A DNA stretch of 17,481 nt from Chloroflexota bacterium (GTDB taxonomy: Bacteria; Chloroflexota; Chloroflexia; Thermomicrobiales; JADLAZ01). Positions 9,909 to 16,877 of the stretch are shown here, piece by piece. Both the position numbers and the translations under genes were made by a program. Location: assembly GCA_020849725.1 (NCBI GenBank), contig JADLAZ010000147.1, forward strand, positions 1 to 17,481, in the 5' to 3' direction. The notes beneath the pieces were generated by a model. The model had not been told where the DNA came from, ran no database searches, and worked only from the letters and a program-made list of their open reading frames with translations. Numbering within the stretch: position 1 is the stretch's first letter; every line of letters starts with the position of its first letter.

Positions 9909-10912
9909 CCGAGGCGGTGCTGGCGCCCGAGCACGTGACGACGGCCGATGCTCTCTGGCGTCAACTCCAGGCGGCGCATCATATCCTCCTCCCAACGCAC
10001 GTCAATGTCGACGGCGACAGCCTCGGCTCGACGATCGGCTTGGCGCGGGCGCTGCGCGCGATTGGTCGCGCGGCTCACGTGGTCCTGAGCGACGGCCAGG
10101 CGCCACACCTGCTGACGTACCTGGCCCGCGACGAGCCACTCCTGGCCGGGACGGCCACCCTGCCCACGACCGATCTCGTCTGCCTGGTCGACATCACCGG
10201 GCCAGGTCGCCTCGGGCCGCTGCAGATGGTGCTGGGCGACGACTGCATCGCGGCCGGCCTTGTGATCGATCACCATGTCTCCAACGAGCGCTTCGGCGCG
10301 GTCAACCTGGTCGATCCGACCGCGGCCTCGACCGCCGAGCTGATCTACCTGCTGCTGCGCCGGTGGGGCCTGCCGGTGACGGCCGACGTGGCCGCGCCGC
10401 TGCTGTCCGGCGTGCTGAGCGACACCCTCAGCTTCCAGACCACGGCCACGACGCCGCGAACACTGCGGGTGGCGGCCGATCTGGTCGAGGCCGGCGCGCC
10501 GCTAGCCGCCATCGTCGAGCGGCTCTTCCGGGCCAAACCCTACTCCACTGCCCGCCTGTTCGGCGCGGTCGTCGCCACGTCGCGGCTGGAGGACGGACTG
10601 CTGTGGGCGGAGATCACGCCGGCGATGCTGGCGGCCGCCGGGGCGCGCGCCAGCGAGACCGAGGGCGTGATCATGTATCTGGCTGGTGTGGAAGAGGCGA
10701 TCGTGTTCGCCTTGCTGTACGAGCAGGAAGGCGGCTGGCGCGCCAGCCTGCGTTCCAACAGCGATGCCGTCGACGTGTCAATACTCGCCGGGCGCTACGG
10801 TGGTGGTGGCCACCGGCGGGCGGCCGGCTGCACCCTCAGCGGCGGCCCGCGCGTGCGCGATGCCTTCCTGGCGGATCTGAAGGTCGCGATCGCGGCCAGC
10901 CAGCCGGCCTAA
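9905..10912 (+). CDS. nrnA: Bifunctional oligoribonuclease/pAp phosphatase NrnA (DHH family)
   Basis: 335 residues of a DHH-DHHA1 phosphoesterase. NrnA degrades 2-5 nt RNA to mononucleotides and dephosphorylates pAp, replacing Orn in many bacteria. Metal-binding motifs are present: motif I HVNVDGDSLGS (32-42; His32, Asp36, Asp38), motif II Asp96 in LVDITG, motif III DHH at 122-124, motif IV Asp173 in LSDTLSF. The DHHA1 substrate loop GGGGHRRAAG is at 299-308. It overlaps rbfA by 4 bp and is the last plus-strand gene before the convergent methyltransferase. The cyclic-dinucleotide phosphodiesterase GdpP class is less likely because there are no PAS or GGDEF domains and no membrane segments. 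Confidence 0.93.
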   Translation: MTEAVLAPEHVTTADALWRQLQAAHHILLPTHVNVDGDSLGSTIGLARALRAIGRAAHVVLSDGQAPHLLTYLARDEPLLAGTATLPTTDLVCLVDITGPGRLGPLQMVLGDDCIAAGLVIDHHVSNERFGAVNLVDPTAASTAELIYLLLRRWGLPVTADVAAPLLSGVLSDTLSFQTTATTPRTLRVAADLVEAGAPLAAIVERLFRAKPYSTARLFGAVVATSRLEDGLLWAEITPAMLAAAGARASETEGVIMYLAGVEEAIVFALLYEQEGGWRASLRSNSDAVDVSILAGRYGGGGHRRAAGCTLSGGPRVRDAFLADLKVAIAASQPA

Positions 10913-11013
10913 ACCGAAGCCCAGACGGGATGCCCAGGCCACCGTAGAGGCGGTTCGCGAACCGCCTCTACGCTACGCAATACGAAATATGCTATTCCCA
11001 TGCGCGCTTCGGT
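10913..11013. mobile_element. Candidate MITE-like/interspersed repeat element with central palindrome
   Basis: A roughly 101-bp non-coding unit between convergent genes. Perfect 8-bp terminal inverted repeats ACCGAAGC (10913-10920) and GCTTCGGT (11006-11013) can be loosely extended to ~20 bp with mismatches. Inside is a perfect 30-bp palindrome, and the stretch 10974-11000 is distinctly richer in A/T than the neighbouring genes. There is no transposase and no clear target-site duplication. It could equally serve as a bidirectional terminator for nrnA and the methyltransferase gene. Confidence 0.45.
10943..10972. repeat. Perfect 30-bp palindrome
   Basis: The left half CGTAGAGGCGGTTCG is followed immediately by its exact reverse complement, with TTCGCGAA at the centre. 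It would form a cruciform or a 13-bp RNA stem with a tight loop. From recall, near-identical GTAG-GGCGGTTCGC-type palindromes are dispersed in Chloroflexota genomes; this window holds only one copy. No T tract follows on either strand. Confidence 0.9.
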
Positions 11014-11059
11014 ATAGGCGCCGGCCGCAAGCGATATCGAGCAGCAGCGCCGGAGCGTC

Positions 11060-12268
11060 TCATGTGCGCTGCATGATGAGCACGCTCCGGCCCTTGCGCC
11101 GCTGCCGCGTCTCGATCCGGAGCCATCGTCGCGCCCGAACGGTTGCCTCAAGCCGGGCGATGGCGGTGGAACTGCCGGCCACCACGGCCGTGCCCCCCGT
11201 GGCAAGATGGGCCGCCGCTTGCTCCACCAGCAGCGCCTGCGCCGCCGGTCCCTCCTCGTCGCGCAGAATACCGGCGACGAGTGCGACGGGGTCATCGTCG
11301 CTCAGGCGCGCGCCGGTCTGGTGGGCCAGCGTCACGGCCGCGGCGGCGCAGCCGTTCCGGATGAGGTTCGCGTGCGTGACGCGCAGCGCCAGCAGATCGC
11401 GATCGACGACGACGAGTGCCGCCGGGTGGAGCAGGCGCCACGCCGCCAGCGCCACGATGCCCTGGCCGGAGTTGAAGACCAGCGCCCGCCGCACTGCCGC
11501 GCCGCGCCGACTGGCCAGGGCATCGACCCCCAGCTCGGTCGCGACGTCGACGCCGTCCGTCTCGGGCAACGCCGTGGCCGTGTCCAGCGCGAGCGGCTGG
11601 CCGCCCACGGCCATCTCAAGGCGACCATGGCGGTAGATGGCCAGCGCATCGCCGGCAGCAGCCGTCGCGTCCTGGGCGGCCGGCCCGCAGCGGTAGTGGA
11701 CGACAGTGTGGCCTGGCCATGACGTGCGCCGGACGACGTCGATGCCTGGCGCGTCGAGGATGCGTGTGACCATCGCCTCCAGCCGCGACACGACGACGAT
11801 CGCCACCAGCCCGTCGGGCGCCAGGAAGCCGGCGGCGTCCCGTAGAAAGTGTGCGATCGCCGGCTCGCCCGCCTTCGCTGGGATGTTTGACGCGATCAGG
11901 TCGAAGCCGGTGCGCCGCACGTCGGCGTAGCCGAGGCTGCCGTAGACCTGAACATCATCGTCCAGGTTGTTCAGCACGGCGTTCTGGCGAGTGTACTCGA
12001 CTGCCAGCGCATCGCGATCGACCAGATGCACGCTGCGCGCCGGGTCGGCCTGCTTGAGCGCCAGACCGATCGGGCCATACCCGCAGCCGAGATCGAGCAC
12101 CGCGTGCGCCGCCGCGAGCGGCGTGTCGAGCAAGCTCCGCAACAGGCGCTGCGTGCCGACGTCGACCTCATGGCTGCTGAACAGCTCTTGCGCCACCCGG
12201 AGGCGCAGCACCCGGTCCCGGTAGCGGAAGGTTACGATCTTCTTGAAAGCGACGTCCTCACCCGTCAC
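11060..12268 (-). CDS. RsmC-like methyltransferase, two Rossmann-like halves
   Basis: 402 residues. The N-terminal half is an intact SAM-dependent fold of the methyltransferase-small/RsmC type: SSHEVDVGTQRLL (31-43), motif I LDLGCGYGPIGL (58-69), acidic Asp84 in HLVDRDALAVE and a motif IV position ASNIPAK (126-132). RsmC proteins methylate guanine N2 in 16S rRNA and use NPPF here; this one has NIPA, so the aromatic residue is lost. The C-terminal half (about 238-402) repeats the fold in degenerate form, with VFNSGQGIVAL (264-274) and VDRDLLAL replacing motif I and the acidic loop. E. coli RsmC has the reverse arrangement, degenerate first. The start is GTG at 12266-12268 with GGAAGGA 9 bases upstream. 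It interrupts the nrnA-truB interval on the opposite strand. Confidence 0.85.
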   Translation of the reverse strand: MTGEDVAFKKIVTFRYRDRVLRLRVAQELFSSHEVDVGTQRLLRSLLDTPLAAAHAVLDLGCGYGPIGLALKQADPARSVHLVDRDALAVEYTRQNAVLNNLDDDVQVYGSLGYADVRRTGFDLIASNIPAKAGEPAIAHFLRDAAGFLAPDGLVAIVVVSRLEAMVTRILDAPGIDVVRRTSWPGHTVVHYRCGPAAQDATAAAGDALAIYRHGRLEMAVGGQPLALDTATALPETDGVDVATELGVDALASRRGAAVRRALVFNSGQGIVALAAWRLLHPAALVVVDRDLLALRVTHANLIRNGCAAAAVTLAHQTGARLSDDDPVALVAGILRDEEGPAAQALLVEQAAAHLATGGTAVVAGSSTAIARLEATVRARRWLRIETRQRRKGRSVLIMQRT

Positions 12269-12388
12269 GGCGCGGTATCCTTCCGGTCAGTGCGGGCGCC
12301 ACGCGCCGGCAGCGCCATCATCATCGGCGGCGTGCCGGCGCCCAGCAAGCGTGGCTGCCACCGGGCATCACGCGCAATGGAGGAGATG

Positions 12389-13297
12389 GTGCGACGCGGC
12401 GGCCGGCTGCATGGCGTGCTAATCGTCGACAAGCCGGCGGGATTGACCTCGCATGACGTCGTCGCCCGCGTTCGACGCCTCACCGGTGAGGCCCGCGTTG
12501 GCCATGCCGGCACGCTCGACCCGGCCGCGACCGGCGTGCTGCCGCTGTGCGTCGGCGTGGCGACCCGGCTGGTCGAGTACCTCAGCGATGCCGACAAGGC
12601 CTATCTGGCCGAGGTCGTGCTCGGCATTCAGACCGACACGGACGACCTCGAAGGTGCGATCGTCGCCAGCGTGCCGCTGCCGCCGCTGTCGCCGGCGGCG
12701 ATTGACGACGCGCTGCGCCGGTTCCGCGGACCGCTCCAGCAGACACCGCCGGCCTACGCCGCTGTCAAGATCGGTGGCCGGCGCCTGTACGAGCTGGCGC
12801 GGGCTGGCACGCCAGTCGCGGCCCCACCGCGTGCCGTCACCATCCACCGCCTTGACCGCCTGGCCTGGCAGCCGCCGGCGCTGACGCTGCTGGTCGGTTG
12901 CAGCAAGGGCACCTACATTCGCTCGCTGGCGCGCGACCTCGGCGCGGCTCTGGGCTGCGGGGGCTACGTGCAGTCGCTGCGCCGGGTGCGGACGGGGCCG
13001 TTCTGCCTGGCCGACGCCTGGCCGCTGGCGGCGCTAGCCGAGCGCGACCTGGCCCGCGACTGGCCCGATGTGGCGCTGCCACTCGACGCCTTCCTGCGCC
13101 ACTGGCCGGTGCTGGCACTGGACGCGAACGCCGCGCGCCGCTGGCGACAGGGCCAGCCGGTCGCCGGCCCACCGGCCGACGGTCACATGCTGGCGCGCGT
13201 CTACGGCCCAGCCGACACCTTTCTCGGTACGGCGCGCTACGATGTCGACGCCGGGCGGTGGCATCCGGACAAGGTGTTGGCGCTGGCCGAGGGCTGA
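12389..13297 (+). CDS. truB: tRNA pseudouridine(55) synthase TruB
   Basis: About 302 residues. TruB makes pseudouridine 55 in the T-loop of tRNAs. Signatures: GVLIVDKPAGLTSHDVV (9-25), the catalytic Asp44 in ARVGHAGTLDPAATGVLP, Tyr72 in KAYLAEVVLG, a KIGGRRLYELAR segment, and CSKGTYIRSLARDLG lining the active site. A C-terminal PUA-like portion with ALPLDAFL and WRQGQPV follows. The start is ambiguous: GGAGG spans 12379-12383, so GTG at 12389 (5-base spacing) is preferred. In-frame ATGs at 12377 and 12386 are possible, but the first has no upstream ribosome binding site. It is divergent from the methyltransferase gene, so it needs its own promoter; none was convincingly seen. Confidence 0.94.
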   Translation: MRRGGRLHGVLIVDKPAGLTSHDVVARVRRLTGEARVGHAGTLDPAATGVLPLCVGVATRLVEYLSDADKAYLAEVVLGIQTDTDDLEGAIVASVPLPPLSPAAIDDALRRFRGPLQQTPPAYAAVKIGGRRLYELARAGTPVAAPPRAVTIHRLDRLAWQPPALTLLVGCSKGTYIRSLARDLGAALGCGGYVQSLRRVRTGPFCLADAWPLAALAERDLARDWPDVALPLDAFLRHWPVLALDANAARRWRQGQPVAGPPADGHMLARVYGPADTFLGTARYDVDAGRWHPDKVLALAEG

Positions 13298-13318
13298 TGC
13301 CTGACATTGACCGCGCGG

Positions 13319-13633
13319 CTAGCGCGGCGCCTCATCCGGCAGAAATGCGTCGATCGCTCCATCTTCCCACTCCGGCTCCACTTCCAGGAGCGACCGCAGC
13401 CCCAGGAACCAGCGGTCCTGCGTTGGGTCGGCGGCGTTGCGGAGGTAGGCTGCCTCCGAAGTGAAGATGACCAGGCTGACGATCTCGCCGGGGCGCCGGC
13501 GTGAGTGCAAGCCGTACATCGCGACGAAACCCTCGACATGGGGCGCGCGATCATGGGTCCACCCGTCGATTCGTGCCAGCACGGCGCCTTCCTGACCGGG
13601 CCGGGGGCGCAACCGAACGACTGAGCCGAACAC
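13319..13633 (-). CDS. Small ABM-like (dimeric alpha/beta barrel) hypothetical protein
   Basis: 104 residues, starting at a GTG (13631-13633) with AAGGAG 6-7 bases upstream. The sequence opens with FGSVVRLRPRPGQEGAVLARIDGW, then VEGFVAMYGLHSRRRPGEIVSLVIFTSEAAYL and an acidic/aromatic end. The pattern of a strand, a helix after PGQE, then a central strand pair with SLVIFTSEAAY resembles antibiotic-biosynthesis-monooxygenase-type dimeric barrels, a fold found in heme-degrading, quinone-modifying and many uncharacterised proteins. No catalytic residues can be assigned. It converges on truB (21 bp between stops) and is divergent from ribF. Being opposite to both flanking genes, it probably belongs to its own transcript. 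Confidence 0.7.
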   Translation of the reverse strand: MFGSVVRLRPRPGQEGAVLARIDGWTHDRAPHVEGFVAMYGLHSRRRPGEIVSLVIFTSEAAYLRNAADPTQDRWFLGLRSLLEVEPEWEDGAIDAFLPDEAPR

Positions 13634-13704
13634 CGGCGACTCCTTCGTGCATTCACGATAGGCGATGGCGACCGGCCAGTGATCACGACGATCACCCTGG
13701 CCTC

Positions 13705-13750
13705 GATTGTAGCAGGCGCGCGGCGTCCATCCGCCCGGCCGGCTATAATC
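13705..13750. promoter_or_regulatory. Putative divergent -10 elements for ribF and the ABM-like gene
   Basis: TATAAT at 13744-13749 on the plus strand is a perfect -10 hexamer, 95 bp before the ribF ATG. TACAAT (13706-13711) on the minus strand points toward the small ABM-like gene. The two lie in a 9-bp inverted repeat with one mismatch (13705-13713 versus 13742-13750). Neither has a recognisable -35 at 16-18 bp. Confidence 0.4.
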
Positions 13751-13843
13751 CACCGGCGTGCCCGTCGGGGTGCGGCCGGCCCGGCACGTGACCGTCGCCG
13801 GGTGGAGCGACCGGCGACCCGACGAGTGAGGAACAGGGCGACG

Positions 13844-14809
13844 ATGGAGATCGTGCGACGACTGACCGACCTGGAGCCAGGCGCGCCCATCGTCGCCACG
13901 ATCGGCAACTTCGACGGCGTGCATCGCGGCCACCAGCACTTGATCGCGCTGGCCCAGCAGCGTGCCGCCGCTCGCGGCGCGCGTGCCGCCGTCATCACCT
14001 TCGACCCGCACCCGCTGCTCGTGCTGCGCCCCGACCAGCCGTTCACGCAGCTCGTCTGCTTCTCCGACAAGGTCAAGTTGCTGGGCCGACTCGGCGTCGA
14101 TCTGCTGGTCGTCGTCACGTTCACGCCACACGTCGCGAGCCAGACGGCCGAGGAGTTCATGGCGACCCTGCGGCGACGCCTGAACCTGGTGCTGCTGGTC
14201 GAGGGCGATGACTTCGCGCTCGGCCGCGGCCGGGCCGGCACGATGCCGGTGCTGGCGGAGATCGGCACGCGCCTGGGCTATCAGGTCGAGCCAATTCCGC
14301 GCATCACTGACGATGGCGAGGAGATTAGCAGCGCCGCCATTCGCCGCCACCTGGCCGCCGGTGAGGTCGACCAGGCCGGCCTCTTGCTGGGCCGGGCGTC
14401 GGTCGCCAGTGGTCCGGTCGTCGAGGGCGCGCGGCGTGGCCGCACCATCGGCTTCCCGACCGCCAACCTGGCCGTGCCCGAGGGTCTGGCACTGCCGGCT
14501 AATGGCGTCTATGCGGCCGTCGCCACCAGCCCGGAGCTGTCTCAGCCGGAGCGGGCGATGGTCAACATCGGCACCCGGCCGACCTTCGACCACGGGGCGC
14601 GCACGGTCGAGGCGCATCTGCTGGACTATGACGGCGACCTCTACGGCATGCTGCTGACGTTGCACTTCGTGTCCTGGCTGCGCACCGAGCAGCGCTTCGA
14701 TGGCGTGGCCGGGCTGGTGGCTCAATTAGAGCGTGACCGCGTTGCGACCGAGGCGGCACTGTCGGCGGAGGTGGTCGCGGCGGCAGTGCGGCCGCTGGCC
14801 CGGCGCTGA
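13844..14809 (+). CDS. ribF: Bifunctional riboflavin kinase/FAD synthetase
   Basis: 321 residues, the usual RibF length. The N-terminal nucleotidyltransferase half makes FAD from FMN and has GNFDGVHRGH (21-30), ITFDPHP (51-57), GDDFALGRGRAG (121-132) and ISSAAIRRHL (161-170). The C-terminal flavokinase half phosphorylates riboflavin and shows GFPTANL (203-209), NGVYAA (220-225), NIGTRPTF (241-248) and the catalytic Glu256 in VEAHLLDYDGDLYG. The ATG at 13844 is supported by GAGG and AGGG upstream and begins at the family N-terminus. In many genomes ribF directly follows truB; here a minus-strand gene sits between. It is followed after 2 bp by the DUF6886-like gene. No FMN riboswitch was seen in the leader. 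Confidence 0.95.
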   Translation: MEIVRRLTDLEPGAPIVATIGNFDGVHRGHQHLIALAQQRAAARGARAAVITFDPHPLLVLRPDQPFTQLVCFSDKVKLLGRLGVDLLVVVTFTPHVASQTAEEFMATLRRRLNLVLLVEGDDFALGRGRAGTMPVLAEIGTRLGYQVEPIPRITDDGEEISSAAIRRHLAAGEVDQAGLLLGRASVASGPVVEGARRGRTIGFPTANLAVPEGLALPANGVYAAVATSPELSQPERAMVNIGTRPTFDHGARTVEAHLLDYDGDLYGMLLTLHFVSWLRTEQRFDGVAGLVAQLERDRVATEAALSAEVVAAAVRPLARR

Positions 14810-14811
14810 CG

Positions 14812-15339
14812 ATGCCCGCGCCCGACCGGCTCTTCCACATCAGCGACCGGGGCGACATCCGCCGGTTCGAGCCGCATCGAGCGGTGACGGCGGCCACGGT
14901 TGACGCGCTGGTTTGGGCCATCGACGCCACCCACCTGCCGAACTACCTGCTGCCGCGCGACTGTCCGCGCGTCACCTTTGCCGCAGCCGCCGACAGCGAC
15001 CCGGACGACGTCGCGCGGCTGCTGCTCGACGCCACGCGCGTCGTCGCCATCGAGGCGGTCTGGTTCGACCGTGTCCGACGGGCGCGCCTCTTCTGCTACC
15101 ACCTGCCGGCCGATGACTTCCGCCTGCACGATGTCCATGCCGGCTACTACGTGGCCGACGCGGCTGTTACACCGGTGATCGTGGCCGAGATTGCCGACCC
15201 GCTGGCCGCACTGCTGGCGCACGGCGCCGAGTTGCGCGTGCTGCCGTCACTGTGGGCGCTGCGCGACGCGGTCGCCACCTCGACGTTGCAGTTCAGCATG
15301 ATCCGCATGCGCAATGCTCAGCCGCGGAGTGACGCGTGA
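14812..15339 (+). CDS. DUF6886-like protein of unknown function
   Basis: 175 residues. The start LFHISDRGDIRRFEPHR, then VWAIDATHLPNYLLPRDCPRV (positions 34-54) and AIEAVWFDRVRRARLFCYHLP, match a widespread uncharacterised family that I recall as DUF6886. The central segment with Trp, Asp, His and an RDCPRV motif suggests a conserved pocket, but no reaction is known to me. A function resembling ADP-ribosyl-transferase-like folds is only speculation. It starts 2 bp after the ribF stop, so it is almost certainly cotranscribed and probably translationally coupled with ribF. This may be shared expression rather than a flavin role. There is no signal peptide or membrane segment, so a cytoplasmic location is likely. 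Confidence 0.8.
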   Translation: MPAPDRLFHISDRGDIRRFEPHRAVTAATVDALVWAIDATHLPNYLLPRDCPRVTFAAAADSDPDDVARLLLDATRVVAIEAVWFDRVRRARLFCYHLPADDFRLHDVHAGYYVADAAVTPVIVAEIADPLAALLAHGAELRVLPSLWALRDAVATSTLQFSMIRMRNAQPRSDA

Positions 15340-15527
15340 TGGCTGGATGAGGCGGATGGTGGGTTTCGGACGTAGATAGAGTGTCGGGGCGCGGCGGCCG
15401 GGTGTGGGGACTGGACGAGGCCCTCTCCGGCATCAAAGCCGGTGGTGGGCGGCGTGCGTACGGTGTCATGGAGGGCGGCGCACGACGGGTGAGGGCAGCC
15501 GCGCCGGGTCGATGAGGAGCGAGAGTG

Positions 15528-16259
15528 ATGTCGCTGGATGAGCCGCGCGGCGCCTATCTGGCCTCGGCCCAGGCCGGCGGCCTGTCGGACGAAGAGCGGG
15601 CGCTGGTGCTGGCCCACCGCCAGGGCTGGCTGGGGCCGGCGCAGCCGCCGCCCCGCAGCCCGCTGCGCCTGCTGCTGGGCGCGATCGGCGCGGTCATCGG
15701 GCTGCTGCTGGTGGTGATCCTGGTCGTCGTGTCGCTAACGCTGGTGCAGGTCGTCACCGTCACCAACCAGACCGCCGGCAGCCTGACCGAGCGCGCCGGC
15801 CAGGCTGCGGCGACGACGGGTCGCACGCTCGCTAGTGCGGCGCAGGAGCTAGCTGACCGCTTCAACCCGAGCCATCCGCCACGGGTGGCGTTGGCGCAGG
15901 ACACCGAGTTCGAAGCGCTGCGGCTGCTTCAGCTGGGCGACACGATTGGCGAGACGGGCGAGTACGAGTTCGTGCTGACCGGTATTCGCCGTCGCGATGG
16001 CGTGACGACGCCGGACACGGCCCAGTACGCGGTCGTGACGCGTCGCTACCGCGTGCCGCGCGAGACGAAGCTGCTGGGTGTGACGGTGCGCGTCGACCGG
16101 GGCGAGATCGAGCACGTCCTCGATCGGGGCGAGGCGTTCCGCATCGGCCAGGCAGTCCACAAGGTCAACTGGGTGTCGGCCGAGCGCGGTCAGGTCGCCA
16201 TCGCGCAGCTCAAGCCGCCGGTTCCGGCTAGCACACCGCTGGACTTCGCCTATGACTAG
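15528..16259 (+). CDS. Single-pass membrane protein of unknown function
   Basis: 243 residues. A short cytoplasmic-looking N-terminus contains LSDEERALVLAHRQGWLGP, followed by one strong hydrophobic helix at about 47-75 and a short Ala/Thr/Glu-rich, coiled-coil-prone linker (~80-112). The ~130-residue C-terminal part is soluble, with alternating strands (EYEFVLTGIRRRDG, YAVVTRRYRVPRETKLLGVTVRV). I do not recognise the family. The ATG at 15528 has GAGGAG 8 bases upstream; a GTG one codon earlier is possible. It overlaps the next membrane-protein gene by 8 bp, so the two are likely made together and may interact. A 188-bp non-coding gap separates it from the ribF-DUF6886 pair; it holds a small hairpin (CCGGC/GCCGG at 15427-15442) and no clear promoter. 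Confidence 0.75.
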   Translation: MSLDEPRGAYLASAQAGGLSDEERALVLAHRQGWLGPAQPPPRSPLRLLLGAIGAVIGLLLVVILVVVSLTLVQVVTVTNQTAGSLTERAGQAAATTGRTLASAAQELADRFNPSHPPRVALAQDTEFEALRLLQLGDTIGETGEYEFVLTGIRRRDGVTTPDTAQYAVVTRRYRVPRETKLLGVTVRVDRGEIEHVLDRGEAFRIGQAVHKVNWVSAERGQVAIAQLKPPVPASTPLDFAYD

Positions 16260-16830
16260 CACCCGCGCGCTGCGCCATGTGCGCGCGCCCCTCGATCTGG
16301 GCAGCCTGGCCTGGTCGACGACGGACCGCGCGATGGCGGTGGCCGCCCACGCCGCCATCGCCTTCGGCTTCCTGGGCATCGGGTTCGTGCTGTCGGCGGT
16401 CATCGCCGGCGCGATCTGGCTAATCAGCCGCCGCCGGCCGCACGTCGCCTTCCATGGCGAGCAGGCCGGCGTCTACCAACTCGCCGTGCTGCTCATCAAT
16501 GCGCTGGTTATCATCAGCTGGCTGGCCGTGGGCACCGCGCTGTTCGGCCAGCGCCTGCCGATCCCCGGCATTGTCGTCCCGGTCGCGCTGGCCGAGCCGC
16601 CCGCGCCCTGGCTGGTGATGCTGTGGTTGCTGGCCGTGCCCGTCTTCGCCATTTGGTACGTCGGCACGATCCTGTACGGCCTCTATGGCGCGATCCAGGT
16701 CGCGCTCGGTCGCCGCTTCTGGTACCCGATCATTGGTCCGTGGGCCAGCAGGCGGAGCGGGGCCAGTGGAGCCAGTAGGAACAGTATTCCGAGTACTCCG
16801 GCTCCTGGCCCTACGCGGACAACTCCCTAA
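16252..16830 (+). CDS. DUF4870-like multi-pass membrane protein
   Basis: 192 residues with about three hydrophobic segments (~28-58, ~74-98, ~120-150). The pattern AAHAAIAFGFLG, HVAFHGEQAGVYQLAVLLIN and GLYGAIQVALGRRFWYPIIG follows the DUF4870/Tic20-like family: small integral membrane proteins of unknown function. Its ATG overlaps the preceding membrane-protein gene by 8 bp, implying coupling. After the family's usual end near YPIIG (residue ~162), a Ser/Pro-rich tail of ~30 residues is encoded by DNA that also forms a long hairpin (16760-16811). The tail may be an unselected read-through of a structured element rather than a functional domain. There is no separate ribosome binding site of note. 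Confidence 0.8.
   Translation: MTSTRALRHVRAPLDLGSLAWSTTDRAMAVAAHAAIAFGFLGIGFVLSAVIAGAIWLISRRRPHVAFHGEQAGVYQLAVLLINALVIISWLAVGTALFGQRLPIPGIVVPVALAEPPAPWLVMLWLLAVPVFAIWYVGTILYGLYGAIQVALGRRFWYPIIGPWASRRSGASGASRNSIPSTPAPGPTRTTP
16760..16811 (+). repeat. Long imperfect hairpin within the 3' end of the DUF4870-like gene
   Basis: Arms pair as GGGCCA/TGGCCC, GGAGCC/GGCTCC, GTA/TAC and GGAA/TTCC, with small bulges and a 5-nt loop CAGTA (16782-16786), about 19 base pairs in all. Both G+C and A+T blocks are matched, which is less likely by chance than a plain GC stem. It lies just before the stop codon and may be part of a transcription or RNA-stability structure with the next hairpin. Confidence 0.65.
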
Positions 16831-16877
16831 GAGGAGATGCCTCGCCGCTGGTGCGCGGGAGGCATCGAGAGGGGAGT
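16822..16877 (+). promoter_or_regulatory. Nested hairpin downstream of the membrane-protein pair
   Basis: GATGCCTC (16836-16843) pairs with GAGGCATC (16859-16866), extended inside by CCGC/GCGG (16845-16848 with 16855-16858) around the loop TGGTGC. An outer helix ACTCCC (16822-16827) with GGGAGT (16872-16877) encloses the stem. The inner stem would stop at 12 bp with one bulge. No T tract follows, so a Rho-independent terminator is uncertain; a structured 3' UTR or leader element is the alternative. Confidence 0.55.

Noticed and set aside
13634..13843. Possible FMN riboswitch before ribF
   Set aside because: The conserved FMN-element blocks (such as AGGGGC and its junction motifs) are not present; only promoter-like hexamers were found.
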